Source of the DNA: Amoebophrya sp. A120
Lineage: Eukaryota > Sar > Dinophyceae > Syndiniales > Amoebophryaceae
DNA: 64,000 nt
Reading direction: 5' to 3'
Assembly (NCBI GenBank): GCA_905178155.1
Contig: CAJINV010000007.1
Location: 1,841,151-1,905,150, forward strand
Position numbers and translations under genes: made by a program. The notes under the pieces are model-generated. The model was not told the DNA's origin. It was given only the letters and a program-made list of their open reading frames with translations, and did not search any database. This document shows, in pieces, positions 34,301 to 45,646 of this stretch. Position 1 is the stretch's first letter, and every line of letters starts with the position of its first letter.

Positions 34301-37300
34301 GGTGCTGCGCATTATTCCCGAGGATCTTCGGGAAGTCGCAGCTCTTCTCCCGGTCAGCAGAGCAGGAGTGTTGGGGGAAAATCTTCAAGCGCCAGAGCTA
34401 ATAGCCGCAGCGGCAGTCCACCAGGTCGTGCTTCATCATCTGCAGGCACGAATATTAAAACAAGTACCAGATCGACGATGCAACAGATCATGCACGGCCG
34501 TCCAGCCAGCAGGTCCAGATCTCCGGGGGCGGGAACTGCTGGTCGTGGTGCTAGTAGACCTTCACAGGAGCAAGAAGGACCGTATCCTGTTTCACAATCA
34601 GCTTCGCGGGGTAATTCCAGCTCTCCCCCACCTCCGGGCTTTGAACAAAAAACTTTCGCGGCCAGCCCGACCAACGGGAGTGCTGTGCAAGATGGTCGGC
34701 GAGCAGCGCCAGTAGAATCCGCTTTCGTGGTGCTGCTTTCGCCATCAAGAAACAGCTCTGTAAAGTCGAACACAGTGCTGACACACGACAAAACGGTCTC
34801 GGTGCAAGTTCAACGCACAGCAGGAGGAGCAAAAAGCGCAAGTGCAAGGCAAAGATCTCCTTCCCCCCTCCCGCTTACGACAGTCGCGGAGCAAGACGTC
34901 GTGCGACCTGCTGCAACAACCAGCAAGGCAACGTCGAGCGCTGACCCGATCTTCAACGGTAACCAAAACGTGATCACCGCCACCCCGGTGCGTTCCCGCG
35001 GTATGCTGGACATGGGAAATTCGTCCATCCCCACCACCGTCACCATGATCGTCCCTCCGTCCGACCGCGACATTAACGCGCCGCCTCCCCACGTGATTGT
35101 CGATCCGTACCCCGTCGATAGGCAGACGGTGAACTACCCGGGAAGTAGGGATCACCCGCAGGTCAGCTTCGCGAAGCGCGATTCCGCGTTGCTACACTCC
35201 GCGCGGCCGATCCCCGGCCCGCCCATGACAAGCTTCATTGAGAACAACGAGTTTGTGGATACCCAGGAGAAGCTGGACGGCAGTCGAGAAGTGTTGACGA
35301 CGGCGCAGAGGATTCAGGTGCGCGAGGTTCGATCGCGGTCTCCCAGTGCCAGTGTGAGGAGCTTGGACAAGAGTGGAATGATATCTGCGAGATCTGGAAC
35401 TGCGGGAACAGCAATTATGGAACAGCAAAACGACGACCAACCGACGTGGCGCAACCCGTTCTCCGCGCGATCCCGACCGGAAGAGTGGGCGCAGGTTTTA
35501 ACGTTGGAATCGAAACACCGGATCTACAGCCGGACTCCGCGAGGGGACTACGAACTGAACGAAGCGCTTTCTGTCGAAGAAAGGAAAAACCTCAGCGAAC
35601 AGCTGATCCCCGCGTTCCCCGGAGCGCACTACGCATTGCAGGCCAGGGGTGGAGGGTTCACGCACATTTCGTCTTCACCAGTAAGTGTGACGAAGAGCAG
35701 TGCTGTGGCCGTGAGCATGAAAAATGCGCCGGAAAGTTCTAGTGTGCTGATGGCGGAGGCGGCGAGATTGGCAGCTGCTGCACCTCTTGACGTTCTTGAA
35801 GATGAAGAAAGAAAAAACCGGCAGACGGCAGTGGCAAGACCACGACAGGAAGATGCCGCACAGCAAGAGGAGGTGGAGGCGGATAATAGGCGAGGGGCTG
35901 GGAGAGTGAACTACCGAGCTTCGTCTGCAGCAAGCCAACAGCACCGCTCCGCGGCGCTGGTGCACCCCGAGTCGTTTATCTGTCCACCGAAAAGTGACGG
36001 TCTTGTTGGGACGTCATCTGAGGTACTGGCACAGTCGGCAACTACCAGCCCCTTTCCTCCTCTGCTGGGTCTTGCTGAAGACGCAACAGCACCAGGCGAA
36101 ATGAAAGTAGAAGGAGAAACCGCAACCGCATCCGCACCCACTGTAGGTCTTGCCGTAACAAGCCCTCCCGCTCCACCACGGATGAAAAGCGGGGCTGGGT
36201 ACGTGGTCACGATGCACCCCGATCCGTTGTTGATCGACGAACGTACCAGCCGGGTTCCCATGACGTTTTACGAAGAAAGACACTCGGAAGTCGACGACTT
36301 GTTGCGCCAGGTGGAAGAGCTCGAGTTGTCGAACCTGCATCAGCCAGGTGGAAAAAAGCATGTTCTTCCAGGGGAGCAACAAACACCTCCATCAACATCT
36401 TCAGCTCAGAAACAACACAACTACAGCACCAGTGTCCTAAAGGCGGAAGCCGGTGCGCTGGTGTACCATCGGAAAAAGGCGGAGGAGTATTTCCAGCATA
36501 GAACTTCAAACAACTATAGTCGTGGTACAACGTCGCCGCTACTAGCTGCGCAGGAGGGGCGGGAGCGATATAACTCATCTGGTGCGAGGACGTCGCCACT
36601 CTCTCAGCAACTGAAACTGTCTGCGTCCCGCGGGGGCTCCCGGTCCTCTTCTCCGAAAAAGCAGACTCGCTCGACTCCGGGCAAGATGTCGCCGAGCAAG
36701 ATGAAGGGCCGGCGCATGCCATGGGAAGCGAAGGATGCGGGGGAAGCCTTCTCCGCGAAGGACGACGCTGATTTTGCGGGGCCAACATCATCTTCCAGCG
36801 TGGTCTCTGGCAACAGAAATGTAAACTCGGCTGCTTCTTGTGCAGCAACGGCCTCTGTCGTGCCGTCAGTCAAAGTTCAAACTCTTATGTCCCCGATGGA
36901 CCAGCAACTGACTGCGGAGGAGCAGAAGCAGAACGCAAAACAAAAAGCCGATACTTTCCTGGAGCTGAAATCCAAAGCCTGGGCGGCGAGACGAGAGGCA
37001 GCTGCATTTACCGCAGCAGGAGAGACATCAAAGCAAGATGCTGCAGGGGGTCCTAGAAGTACAACATCAACAGACTACCAGAACTACAAGAAAGCCGCTG
37101 TTGCTTCCTCTGCATCTGGTCTTCCTGACGAAATAGGCAAGATCTGGGTTTCCTCGAAAGACAGCGAGCCTGCGATATCCGGAACAACGACCACGACGCA
37201 ACTTTTAACCGCGAAGAATCTGATCCAAAACATCGGCTTAGGCGCCAAGCCACTCACCTCCGCTTGGAATTTCGCTAGTGGGAAAATGAATTCACTTGCA

Positions 37301-39530
37301 GGAACTTCTACAACAGCAGCGACGACCCGTGGAGCTGCATCCGCAGCGACGACTTCCACTGTTCAACAACAGGAGCCAGGAGAAATGACGATGAAAAACG
37401 CCAGCAAACCCCCCGGAATAATTATTCCGAAACTGGCACTAAGTGCTATTTCCGGTTCCGCCTCTATTCCTGTGCCTGGAGTGAAGGTGAAGCCGTTGGC
37501 TCCACTAAAACAAAGAGACGACGGGTCATCTACAGCTTGTGATCGGCCTGCTGCTGTAATGACAACCAGCGCCAGAGCGGCTTCCAGCTCCAAATCAAAG
37601 TCCAACACCAGTGCCTTGCTTTCCGTCCCGAGCTCCCCCTTCCTGATCACCCCGCTCGTGATGCCACGGGTAACCGGAGTGAGCTTGGTGCCGAAAGTAA
37701 GTAGAACGAAGTCTGTTTCTCGGAGTATCCCCTCCAGTAGAGTGGGAAGTAAAGATATCCTGAGAAAAAAGCGTTACAGTTACACATTGTGTTGCTGGCC
37801 AAGCAAGACAGACAAGCTCTGTCATGCCGGACATGCATAGGGGCCTCGTTTCATACGTGTTTTCCCATAGGATTTCTGCATTACATACAAACTTTCTCTC
37901 TCATGCAGAGAAATTCGTGTAGTTGCTGAATTCACTACAAATGTGTAACTGTAACACTTTTTTCGTGGGATAAAAGAGAAAGTGAAAGGAACTAAAGAAA
38001 TCACAGGGTTGAAAAAGACGTCGACAACCGCAGCAACTGCTTCTGCGGGGCAGCACCAGCAGCAGCACGACGAAGTTGATCTCGCAGAGAAGTACAGCGC
38101 TACCCTCGCGACGAAAGACAAAGAAGAAGAGACCCAGAAGATAAAAGTCTTCCGGAACTACGGGATCAAAAACCGGAAAGGGGTTCAACAGAATAAAGCA
38201 GCAGCTGAAGTGGAAAAAGTACACCAGTCCCATCAAGCTGCAGAACAAGAGCCGACAAATGCCGAAAAAGAAGACCTTCCTTCCCCAACGCCGGATGAGT
38301 TCCACGATCCAATCATTCTGCGCGACAAAGCTCTGCTGGCGCTCCTGCCGAAGCCGGTGCCTGTCACGGAGAATTCACGGAGCCCCATGGGCGGGGGTCG
38401 TCAAACAGGCGAACAATCGGCGAAACAGCAGCGAGGTACCACGACAGGTGGAAATAGTAGAAACGCAGGCTCAACTACAACACCAAATCGAAATGCCGTC
38501 GTGTCCACCTCAAAGCTGAATCAGTACAGCAACAGGCGTACGAACATCCCATCTTCGGACACGAGCAGCAAAACCGGTGCAGCAGGAGAGCCTGCTCAAC
38601 TATTGCACTACGACTCGTCTCCTTCTGACTTCATCCCGGTAGCAAGACTGGTGGAACTTGTTCCGCGGGGGGATGACGGCGGTGCCTCTGCGCAGGTATG
38701 AGAGTGCGTAAAACCTCCTGTTCCGCCACCCCACCTCCCCTTCTTCATATGAATGAACTTCCTTGAAGAGCATAAACAGGAACTGAGAGACACCAGCGAA
38801 CCACCTAAAGCCATCCAGCCTGCCGGCATGCTGGTAAGTTCATGCGCGGAGTGCAGTGCATGTGCAACTGTTTCTTCTTGTGCTCCCTCCACCGAGATTT
38901 ACGATGCAAACAGTTCCACAAGGCAGCATACTGGATTTGGGACTTCGTAAGTATGACAAATGAGGGGGCGGGGCGACGAGTTGTAGTTCTTGCGCACTCT
39001 CATAGCAGGAGGACGAGCTTAACACGGAATTTGACTCCAAGTACTCCGTCCCATCAAAGGACGCAAATGGTAGAGAGGAGCAAACTGCCATCGGCAATTT
39101 TCACTTGTTCTATCCGTCTTCTGTCGCGGGAACTGGTGGAGCAGGAGCTGCAAGTCCGTCCGCAAGACAGAAGAAGTCTCTGAACTCCAGTATGACCTCC
39201 TCAGGTGTTGCATCTCTGTGATGCAAGAAGTGCAATATCATTACGCATGGCAATATCAATACGCATGACAAGTTGTGGAGTGCCAAACTGCATTCGAGGA
39301 ATCCGGCGAGACTTGTATTGTAGAAAGTGGAACGCGCCGTGCCCGTGTGGCAGCTCGTCTCCTGCTGATCATGCAAGAGAAACACAAAATCCAGTTACTC
39401 TGTTGTAGTAACGCTTGAGATTTATCACTTGAGAAGGTTATATCTAGCGTGGCGCTCGATATCACAGAAGATTCCATCGCGAACATGCCGCTGCGAGACT
39501 TGAGTCACAACGACCGGGAGCAGCAGTAAG
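31362..39530 (+). CDS. Large low-complexity protein with coiled-coil segment, function unknown
   Basis: The predicted product is about 2,250 residues. A helical N-terminus starts MNSKKAIGDRLTQLAADLRK; the junction between about 31560 and 31712 is unresolved. Exons 31712-31790 and 31821-31867 then join in frame to the large exon from 32011. That exon continues across three introners (33242, 33984, 37756) to 38695, and these parts sum to 5982 bases, a multiple of three. Short exons follow near 38782, 38912 and 39010, and a last one ends in DREQQ at 39530. Around residues 330-500 a charged coiled coil (HELEEERLQNNEEYVLEHIL) is visible; elsewhere Ser/Arg-rich runs such as RSRSPSHLH and SSSPKKQTRSTPGKMSPSK dominate. 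The Ser/Arg/Pro patches suggest a phosphorylated scaffold, perhaps cytoskeletal or nuclear. No enzyme or known domain was recognised. Confidence 0.7.
33242..33555 (-). mobile_element. Introner, family A, 314 bp, inverted orientation
   Basis: The ends are TATGGATGCGTCAGAGTTG and CCTGACGCTTCCATA. The target duplication is CAAAG (33237-33241, 33556-33560). The join reads VQTSTKEVISAERELREQ, continuing a charged helix. The interior runs in the same direction as the copy at 13161, reverse complement to 7418 and 55394. Confidence 0.92.
33984..34140 (+). mobile_element. Introner, family D, 157 bp
   Basis: It starts TATCCTGTGCAAAAATATGA and ends CGCTACTTTTGCAATTCATA. The target duplication is GCTCT (33979-33983, 34141-34145). 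The join ARELLSAAHRRAGTTT keeps the frame into the long downstream coding stretch. The two arms carry TTGTAATGC-type subterminal blocks. Confidence 0.9.
37756..37972 (+). mobile_element. Introner, family E, 217 bp
   Basis: It starts TATCCTGAGAAAAAAGCGTT and ends AACACTTTTTTCGTGGGATA, with GTTACAGTTACACA inverted on both sides. The target duplication is AAAGA (37751-37755, 37973-37977). The join VGSKEKVKGTKEITG is in frame. Same size class and similar termini as the element at 61755. Confidence 0.9.
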
Positions 39531-40743
39531 CGGGAGCAGCCCACTAACTATCAAAATCATTCTCTGGTGACGAGTATTGAGTAGTCCGTCTGCAGCTGGT
39601 GATGAGTAACATGTGACGCTCGACGCGACCCTATGAAAGAGTCTGGTCTGTATGTAGTTTTAGCACCATCATCATTGTTCTTCTACGGTACAGAATCAAA
39701 AATTAGTAAACTCTAATGAATCCAACTCCAATTATCCCATACGACCAGTTGCATGCCTTGAACTTCTTAACCGCAGAAATTTTTGGCGTTTTTGATTTCG
39801 CAGCTTGAATGAGAAAGTACACGACGCAGCTTTGTTTTTGTTTATCACTGAGACCCAAAATGAATTTGAGTCAGCGTTTCACGTTCGGCGCAAATATTGA
39901 CACTGATACTACTTTTTGTTGTACAGTAATGTAAAAAAATGTTTCCTTCTGTGTCTTTGGATAAGCATATAACATTATTTAGAAACTACATTAGTGAAGA
40001 TGCGGATGAAATAGTCAAAGCGCAGCACGCGCTGGCTCTCGGTGCGTTGTAGCCGCAAATAATTGTTCGCATTCGTTGTATAGTTGAAAAAACTTCGCAA
40101 ACTAATGAAGTGATGTGCTTTTTTTCATTGTCCAGGAGGAGGCACAGGGGCACTGATTCGTTTTTTTTTTTTTTTATGCATCGCACTGCAAGGGCATCGC
40201 TGGGGATGGAGCAGGCGGGCAGACTTGAGATGAAATAATCTTCGTTACCTTCAGAACTTTTTTTCCAATCTTTTTTTTTGTGTCTGTGTTGACGAGCGAG
40301 AACAACGAACAAAAATCACTACTTCTACACTACGTCGTACCTCTTGCTGCTGTATGTTTTTTCGTTCTTTTTTCCTCCTTGTGCGTCTTTGTAGTTTCCC
40401 TTTGATGTTTCAATTCAAGGGGGGGCAGAGGTCGAAGTAAAAAGCACCGGCATGACAGTCAGGGGTGGCCCCTGCAGATGTAAGTATAATCTTCTCGACG
40501 ACGTTCTTCTCGATGACGACGTTCTTTCCCTGTTGTAGGTGTCGTCTTACCTGAAACACTACCTCTACCACTTGTTCACTCTACAGGTGACAGACGAGTT
40601 GTTGATCAAGTGAAACAACAATAGCCTCGTCCCGACGAAGTTGTTATGGAGTTATCAACACCACCCAGCACGTAGACGTAGAGTTTCAAAATAATTTACT
40701 TACACACCCCAACGCACGGTATAGAAATCCCCGAGAAACAAGA
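39531..40743. other. Intergenic
   Basis: AT-richer DNA with poly-T runs near 40160 and 40275. No gene or RNA recognised. Confidence 0.5.
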
Positions 40744-43700
40744 ATGTCTTGTCCCACCACCATGAGCAATAAACAAGTTGCAGCGGAGCAGGTGGAGGTT
40801 CCTAACAGAACCGCAAGAAGTTCCACGGCGACAACGCCCAACTCCACGGCGATCCGAGACCAGGAGCAGGAGGGCGGTAGTGCCTTCTACCCGGCGCACC
40901 ACCTACTGCAACATCACAAGTCGGAAGCCAAAAAGGCCCGGGTTCTCCGGAAAGACCCGTACCTTGGCCGCAACGTGAGGCGCACGGACCGGAAACGGTA
41001 CTCGGACCTGTTTTTGGAGGCCCAGGCACAGACGCAACACGCGACGTCTACAGGGGAGAGTCTTTTAAAAAATCACCCGAACGACAAGAAGGGCGATAAT
41101 TTTCTCCAGTTCCCCGTCGTCACTATCGAGGACCCTGAGACGGGGACCAAGCTCAGCCCCCGCTCGGCGCGCGGTCAGCACCTCTCCGCCGAGCAGATCT
41201 ACCATCAGAACTGCGTGAAGGAAACCAAAAAGCAGAAGAACAGACTTCTGAACCGCAGCTTGAGCCCGTCGAGTCTCGCCGGGAGCCCGTTCGTCAGCCC
41301 GCGGTCCATGTCGACGTCCGGTTTGGGGCTTGCAGTTTCTGGCGCACCTCATACCACGTCCTCTATCGGCACCAATCAATACCCAGACTTGCAAGTGCTA
41401 CCGCGTCGCCGGATTTACCGCAAGGACCCCTTTCTGGGGCGGGACGTGCGAAAATCCGATCACAAGCCGTACGTCGAGTTGTTCCGCGAGTGTAAGGAGA
41501 AAAATCGTTTGACGCTCGGCGCAAAACTGTCGAAACAGTTCCTGCAGAACGGACCGGTCGTGTGCACTGGCGGGGATGGAATGAGTTCTGCGAGCGTCAT
41601 GTCTGCTACCGCTCGTCCAGCTGTTGTTCCGCGCAGAATGAGGAGTGAGCCGGCGGGGAACAAACTAAATGTGAAAAATGCCTCTTCTAAAAAACCGGTA
41701 CTGTTGAAACTGAACAAGGCGGCAGTTGTGGCTACGAAGGCAGATAACGCCAAGAGTAGAAGTGCAAAGATGGAACAAGAACGCCCCCAACACAGCACGA
41801 ACTACACCAGCGAACAACAAAACGATGCGGCACTTCTAGATCAGCAGCTGCACTCGCTACCCTCGACTCAATTTGCAACTCCGCGCGGGGGACTACAACA
41901 GCCGCTGGAGCTGCCGCCTGCTGAGACGCAGTTCTTCACGTATTTGTCCGATCTCCACACCACTACCAGCACGACCACAAGCGCGACGAAACACGACCGC
42001 CCGCTGCCCTTCTCTCATGGTGCGGAACAAGGTGGACTCGTCGCACAAGATCCTCAACGAGAAGAAGCAGAGGACGGCGACCAGGTTCGGCTCGCGAGCC
42101 AAGCCAGCACGACGCTTCTCGAGGATGGTATCAACAAGACCACCAGCACCATTAGCACCTATTCCATGGCGAAGACGAACTCCATGAACCGCACAACTAC
42201 GTCGTCGACTGCTGGCAGTCCTTCCAAGTTCATCATGAAGGAGGCCGAGGCTCTATTTACGACGTCGGCTATTGATGAAATTATGGAGGAGAAGTACGGG
42301 CACGTCGCCAGCAGCAACCGGGACTCGGACGACTGGGTCGTGTTGGAACTGGAAGACTGCGCGGGGGCCACTGCTGGAGCAGAAAACTACGATGTCGAGC
42401 AGATGTTTTTGGCAGGCTTTCTCCGGGACGAAAGCGAAAAGCACGCCCGTCTCCTCGAAGAGGAGCAAGCGGCCATGGTGTTGGAAGATCAGGACGCGGG
42501 CGTTTTCGTGCCGGTCCTCTATGAACTGCAAAAGTAGCGTACTCGTATAAATGCATTACAAATCTTCTCAGCATGAGAAAAAAAATTTGTAATGCGGATT
42601 TGACTTGACAAAAAGATTTGTAATGCATGATTGCAATACGAGGAGTGCGATACTTTTGCAGTTCATGTCCTCGACCGCCAGAACAAAATTTACGACAAAG
42701 ATTTCAACCTTCCTTCCGTTAACATCCAGCCGGTGCCGGTGAAGATGAATTTGGACTTGCATCCACAACCTTCGCAGAAGCTTTTCTCCCCCTTGAAGCA
42801 GCACAAGGCAAGCACATCTCCGACCGTAAAGCATCTCCGGGCCGTTCAGGGAACGACGGTCTTCGACTACCAGCCGATTGCGCGGAAAAACCACTCTACG
42901 CAAAGTGGCGCTGTGGTTCCGCCTGTTTCACCGGTCGTGACTGTAGGTGGGAACAAGATGAACAAAGACAGCTCGTCTGGTTGGCTGGACCAGGAGAGCG
43001 TCTCCTTGAGCTCACCAATGGCGAAGAGACAGGGAAATGAAAATAGCCAGTCCGCTGGAAGAGTGGTGACGAACAAAAAAAGTAAAAAGCTGATGCAACA
43101 AGCTAAAGCAAATCTAAATGTAAACAGTTCTTCGAAAGACCAACAGCAACAGCAGTCTCATCAACACCATCAACTTGGGCGTCGGTACGACAGTGTGGAG
43201 GACGAGATGAAAACTGAAGTCATTGACTTGATCGGGTTGGAGCAGAAGGATGCGATCCCTGCCACGCTCTCCGCAGAGAAGCTTTTTGAAGAAAATTTCC
43301 ATCAACACCAAATGGAAAAGACTGATACCCCACATTTCGGGAGCGATAATGGTGCTGACATGGTAGCCGTAGCAAATCGCGCAGCGGCAGCAACTGCAGC
43401 AGCAGGAAATAACGGAGATATTAAACTACCGCAATACAAGTCCAACACCGCACAGCTCCTTTCCTCCTACGGCTTGCCGGTCGAGCCGCACGAATTGCCG
43501 TCGGCCGGGGCAGCCAGGATGCAGATGCTGACTAGCAAGAAGGGGACATCAACTACGCCTGATCATGGGCAGCTCCTACTTCCCGCGCCGGTGCCGGTGA
43601 TTGGTGCAAGCAATGTGCTGACTTCGGCCGCCTCATTCTGCACAGTGATGCCGACGACTACATTAGCATCGGCACATCAACATGATCAACAAACTTCCAG

Positions 43701-44391
43701 TACCGGCGTTGAGAACAACTTACCGTATGACAAGAATCGCTCAACTTCTCCACTGAAGGATTACGGTATGAAGTTCCGGCAAACGCTGAACTTTCCGGTC
43801 TTTCAGGTGCCGACGTTGCACTTGTTGCCCACGCCGAATGTTGTCGGTCAGGTCGTTATGCAGCCGGGCTATGATACAACGAGTTTTGCCATCAATCCCA
43901 ATCGGATGGCAAGTTGTAACGTTGTCGGCTCCACTGCCAGCCTTCCGGCCTTCGGTCGCCCGGCATCAACCTCGTCGATGCCACACGTCGATCATCAGCA
44001 GCAGCAGTCGTTTCATCCCATTGTTCTGAAAACCCAATTGCCTGCTTCGCCGAGGGTCGACACGCTGAACAAATCCTGCAGCATCGTAATTCCAGAGAAG
44101 GACTTGGCGCATTACCAGCAGAACTGCGCTGCGGTGCCTCCTCGTCCTGTTCAACACCTCCTGCAAAATGATCAAAAAGACAACTACCTGGACGTGAGCC
44201 CGGGTTTGCCGCGGAAGGAGCAAAGTTGTTCGGTGAAAGAACAAACATCAAAGCACAATTCCAACGGTGCCGTCTACCTGCCCGCGACGGAGAGTGAAGC
44301 ACTGTACTTGAAGGAATTGACCGAGGAAGCGGAGGTGTTGATCCACCGCATTGTGGAACGCGAATCGCCGAGGATGGGGATGAAGTTTTAA
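40744..44391 (+). CDS. Protein with duplicated RKDPxLGRxVR motif, function unknown
   Basis: Coding parts 40744-42519 and 42673-44391 give 1164 residues. A motif occurs twice: RKDPYLGRNVRRTDRKRYSD at about residue 65 and RKDPFLGRDVRKSDHKPYVE at about residue 225, each followed by a Leu-Phe and acidic helix (LFLEA, LFRE). Both have the pattern R-K-D-P-x-L-G-R-x-V-R-x-[TS]-D-x-K-x-Y. The remainder is polar and low in complexity, with Gln and His runs and a final helix containing ELTEEAEVLIHRIVERE. No catalytic domain or membrane segment is visible. The repeated motif looks like a short linear binding element. A family D introner interrupts the gene at 42520. No known family recognised. Confidence 0.78.
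42520..42667 (+). mobile_element. Introner, family D, 148 bp
   Basis: It starts TATGAACTGCAAAAGTAGCG and ends GCGATACTTTTGCAGTTCAT plus G, an almost exact inverse. The target duplication is TCCTC (42515-42519, 42668-42672). The join reads VFVPVLDRQNKIYDKDFNLP, and the combined frame length is a multiple of three. Confidence 0.9.
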
Positions 44392-45646
44392 AAAAAATGA
44401 AACTGCTACTGCTCCACTTGATTTGAAATTTTTGTTCACTTTTTTTCGTTTTTCGTTTCAGCTACTCCGTCACGACTTGTTGAGAATTACAGACGACGAG
44501 GACCACCAGGCTATTGTAAGACGACGATGTTGTACTAGCCCTGGCATTATTGTATTGCAATTGCGTTTCCTTGTACAATATATTGAAGAATTTGATCCAA
44601 GCATAGCAAATTTGGTACGTAAATCCTAATTCTGGTGACACAAAAATACACTCACTATTTTAGTCTTTTATTCCTACTTGTTCTGTCAAACGATCACGAT
44701 AAAGAAGCAGATCCTGATGGAGTCAGTCCGCAAACTAACTACGAGCAAACAGATATTAAAGATGAATGATTATTGTGCGGCTTCGGCTCGTTTGTTTTTC
44801 CGGCCGCCCCAGGCAACAAATAAGAATAACTGATGTTGAGGGTAAAAAGTATAGATGAAAATGCGCATCATGTGAATGAGTCATCATGTAGAAGCAGCAT
44901 AGTCACACACACGTGAAATTGAAACTGGGAAAATCGATGAAAGTTTAAAGATTGGGAAGTAGATGTTGACAATGACATTGGCAGGTGATCATAAACTAAC
45001 ATATCCGATACATCTTGTTGCTGCACACTGGCATGTGACATTAAAATGTCAAAATCTACATGATCTAGTACGCATTGCAATTTGTATGAAGTGTTGACAC
45101 GTGTACGCGCTCGAGTTCGACCATAGATGTTTTGTTCTGCTTCTGTGTGGTCATCTTCTTCGTTGTCCCGCCTGAGGACAAGCACGCGAGGGAGCATCCT
45201 GCAAGTATTTTAACACGATCAAATTTTGATGCTCCAACTAACAGATCAACACGATGCACGATTTGCATCGCTTAATCATGTGCAGTCACGACCTCCAACA
45301 AGATCCACGCAATCACCTGCTTGATGAGATCGACTGCATCTGCATCTTCTTCTGGTTCATTTTTTCAAAAAGAATCCTACCGCTGTTGGTCGCTTTCCCA
45401 GCCATGTATTCTTGGTGACGGTAACAACGCTCTTCATCCGCAGACATTCACCAGCGACATCCTACGAAGACGATCGATTAGTTGTATTGCACCCTAACAA
45501 GAGTACGTACTTTATTTAGAGTCGAAAAACTCGCAGCACAGTAGGTGTAGTCGTCGACCTCGACCACCCATTCCCATAATATTCTTCGAAGCACCTTTAT
45601 CACCAATCAAAAATCATCTCATCCGTCGACGAAAATCTCACGCAAC
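44392..45646. other. Intergenic
   Basis: A possible extra exon at about 44460-44514 (LLRHDLLRITDDEDHQ) follows an AG and precedes GTAAG, but it lies after a clear stop and is unassigned. Otherwise no gene or RNA recognised. Confidence 0.45.

Noticed and set aside
39225-39415. Possible further introner in the large gene between GVASL and the last exon
   Set aside because: I could not find matching terminal inverted repeats or a convincing 5-bp duplication, so the intron is left unclassified.
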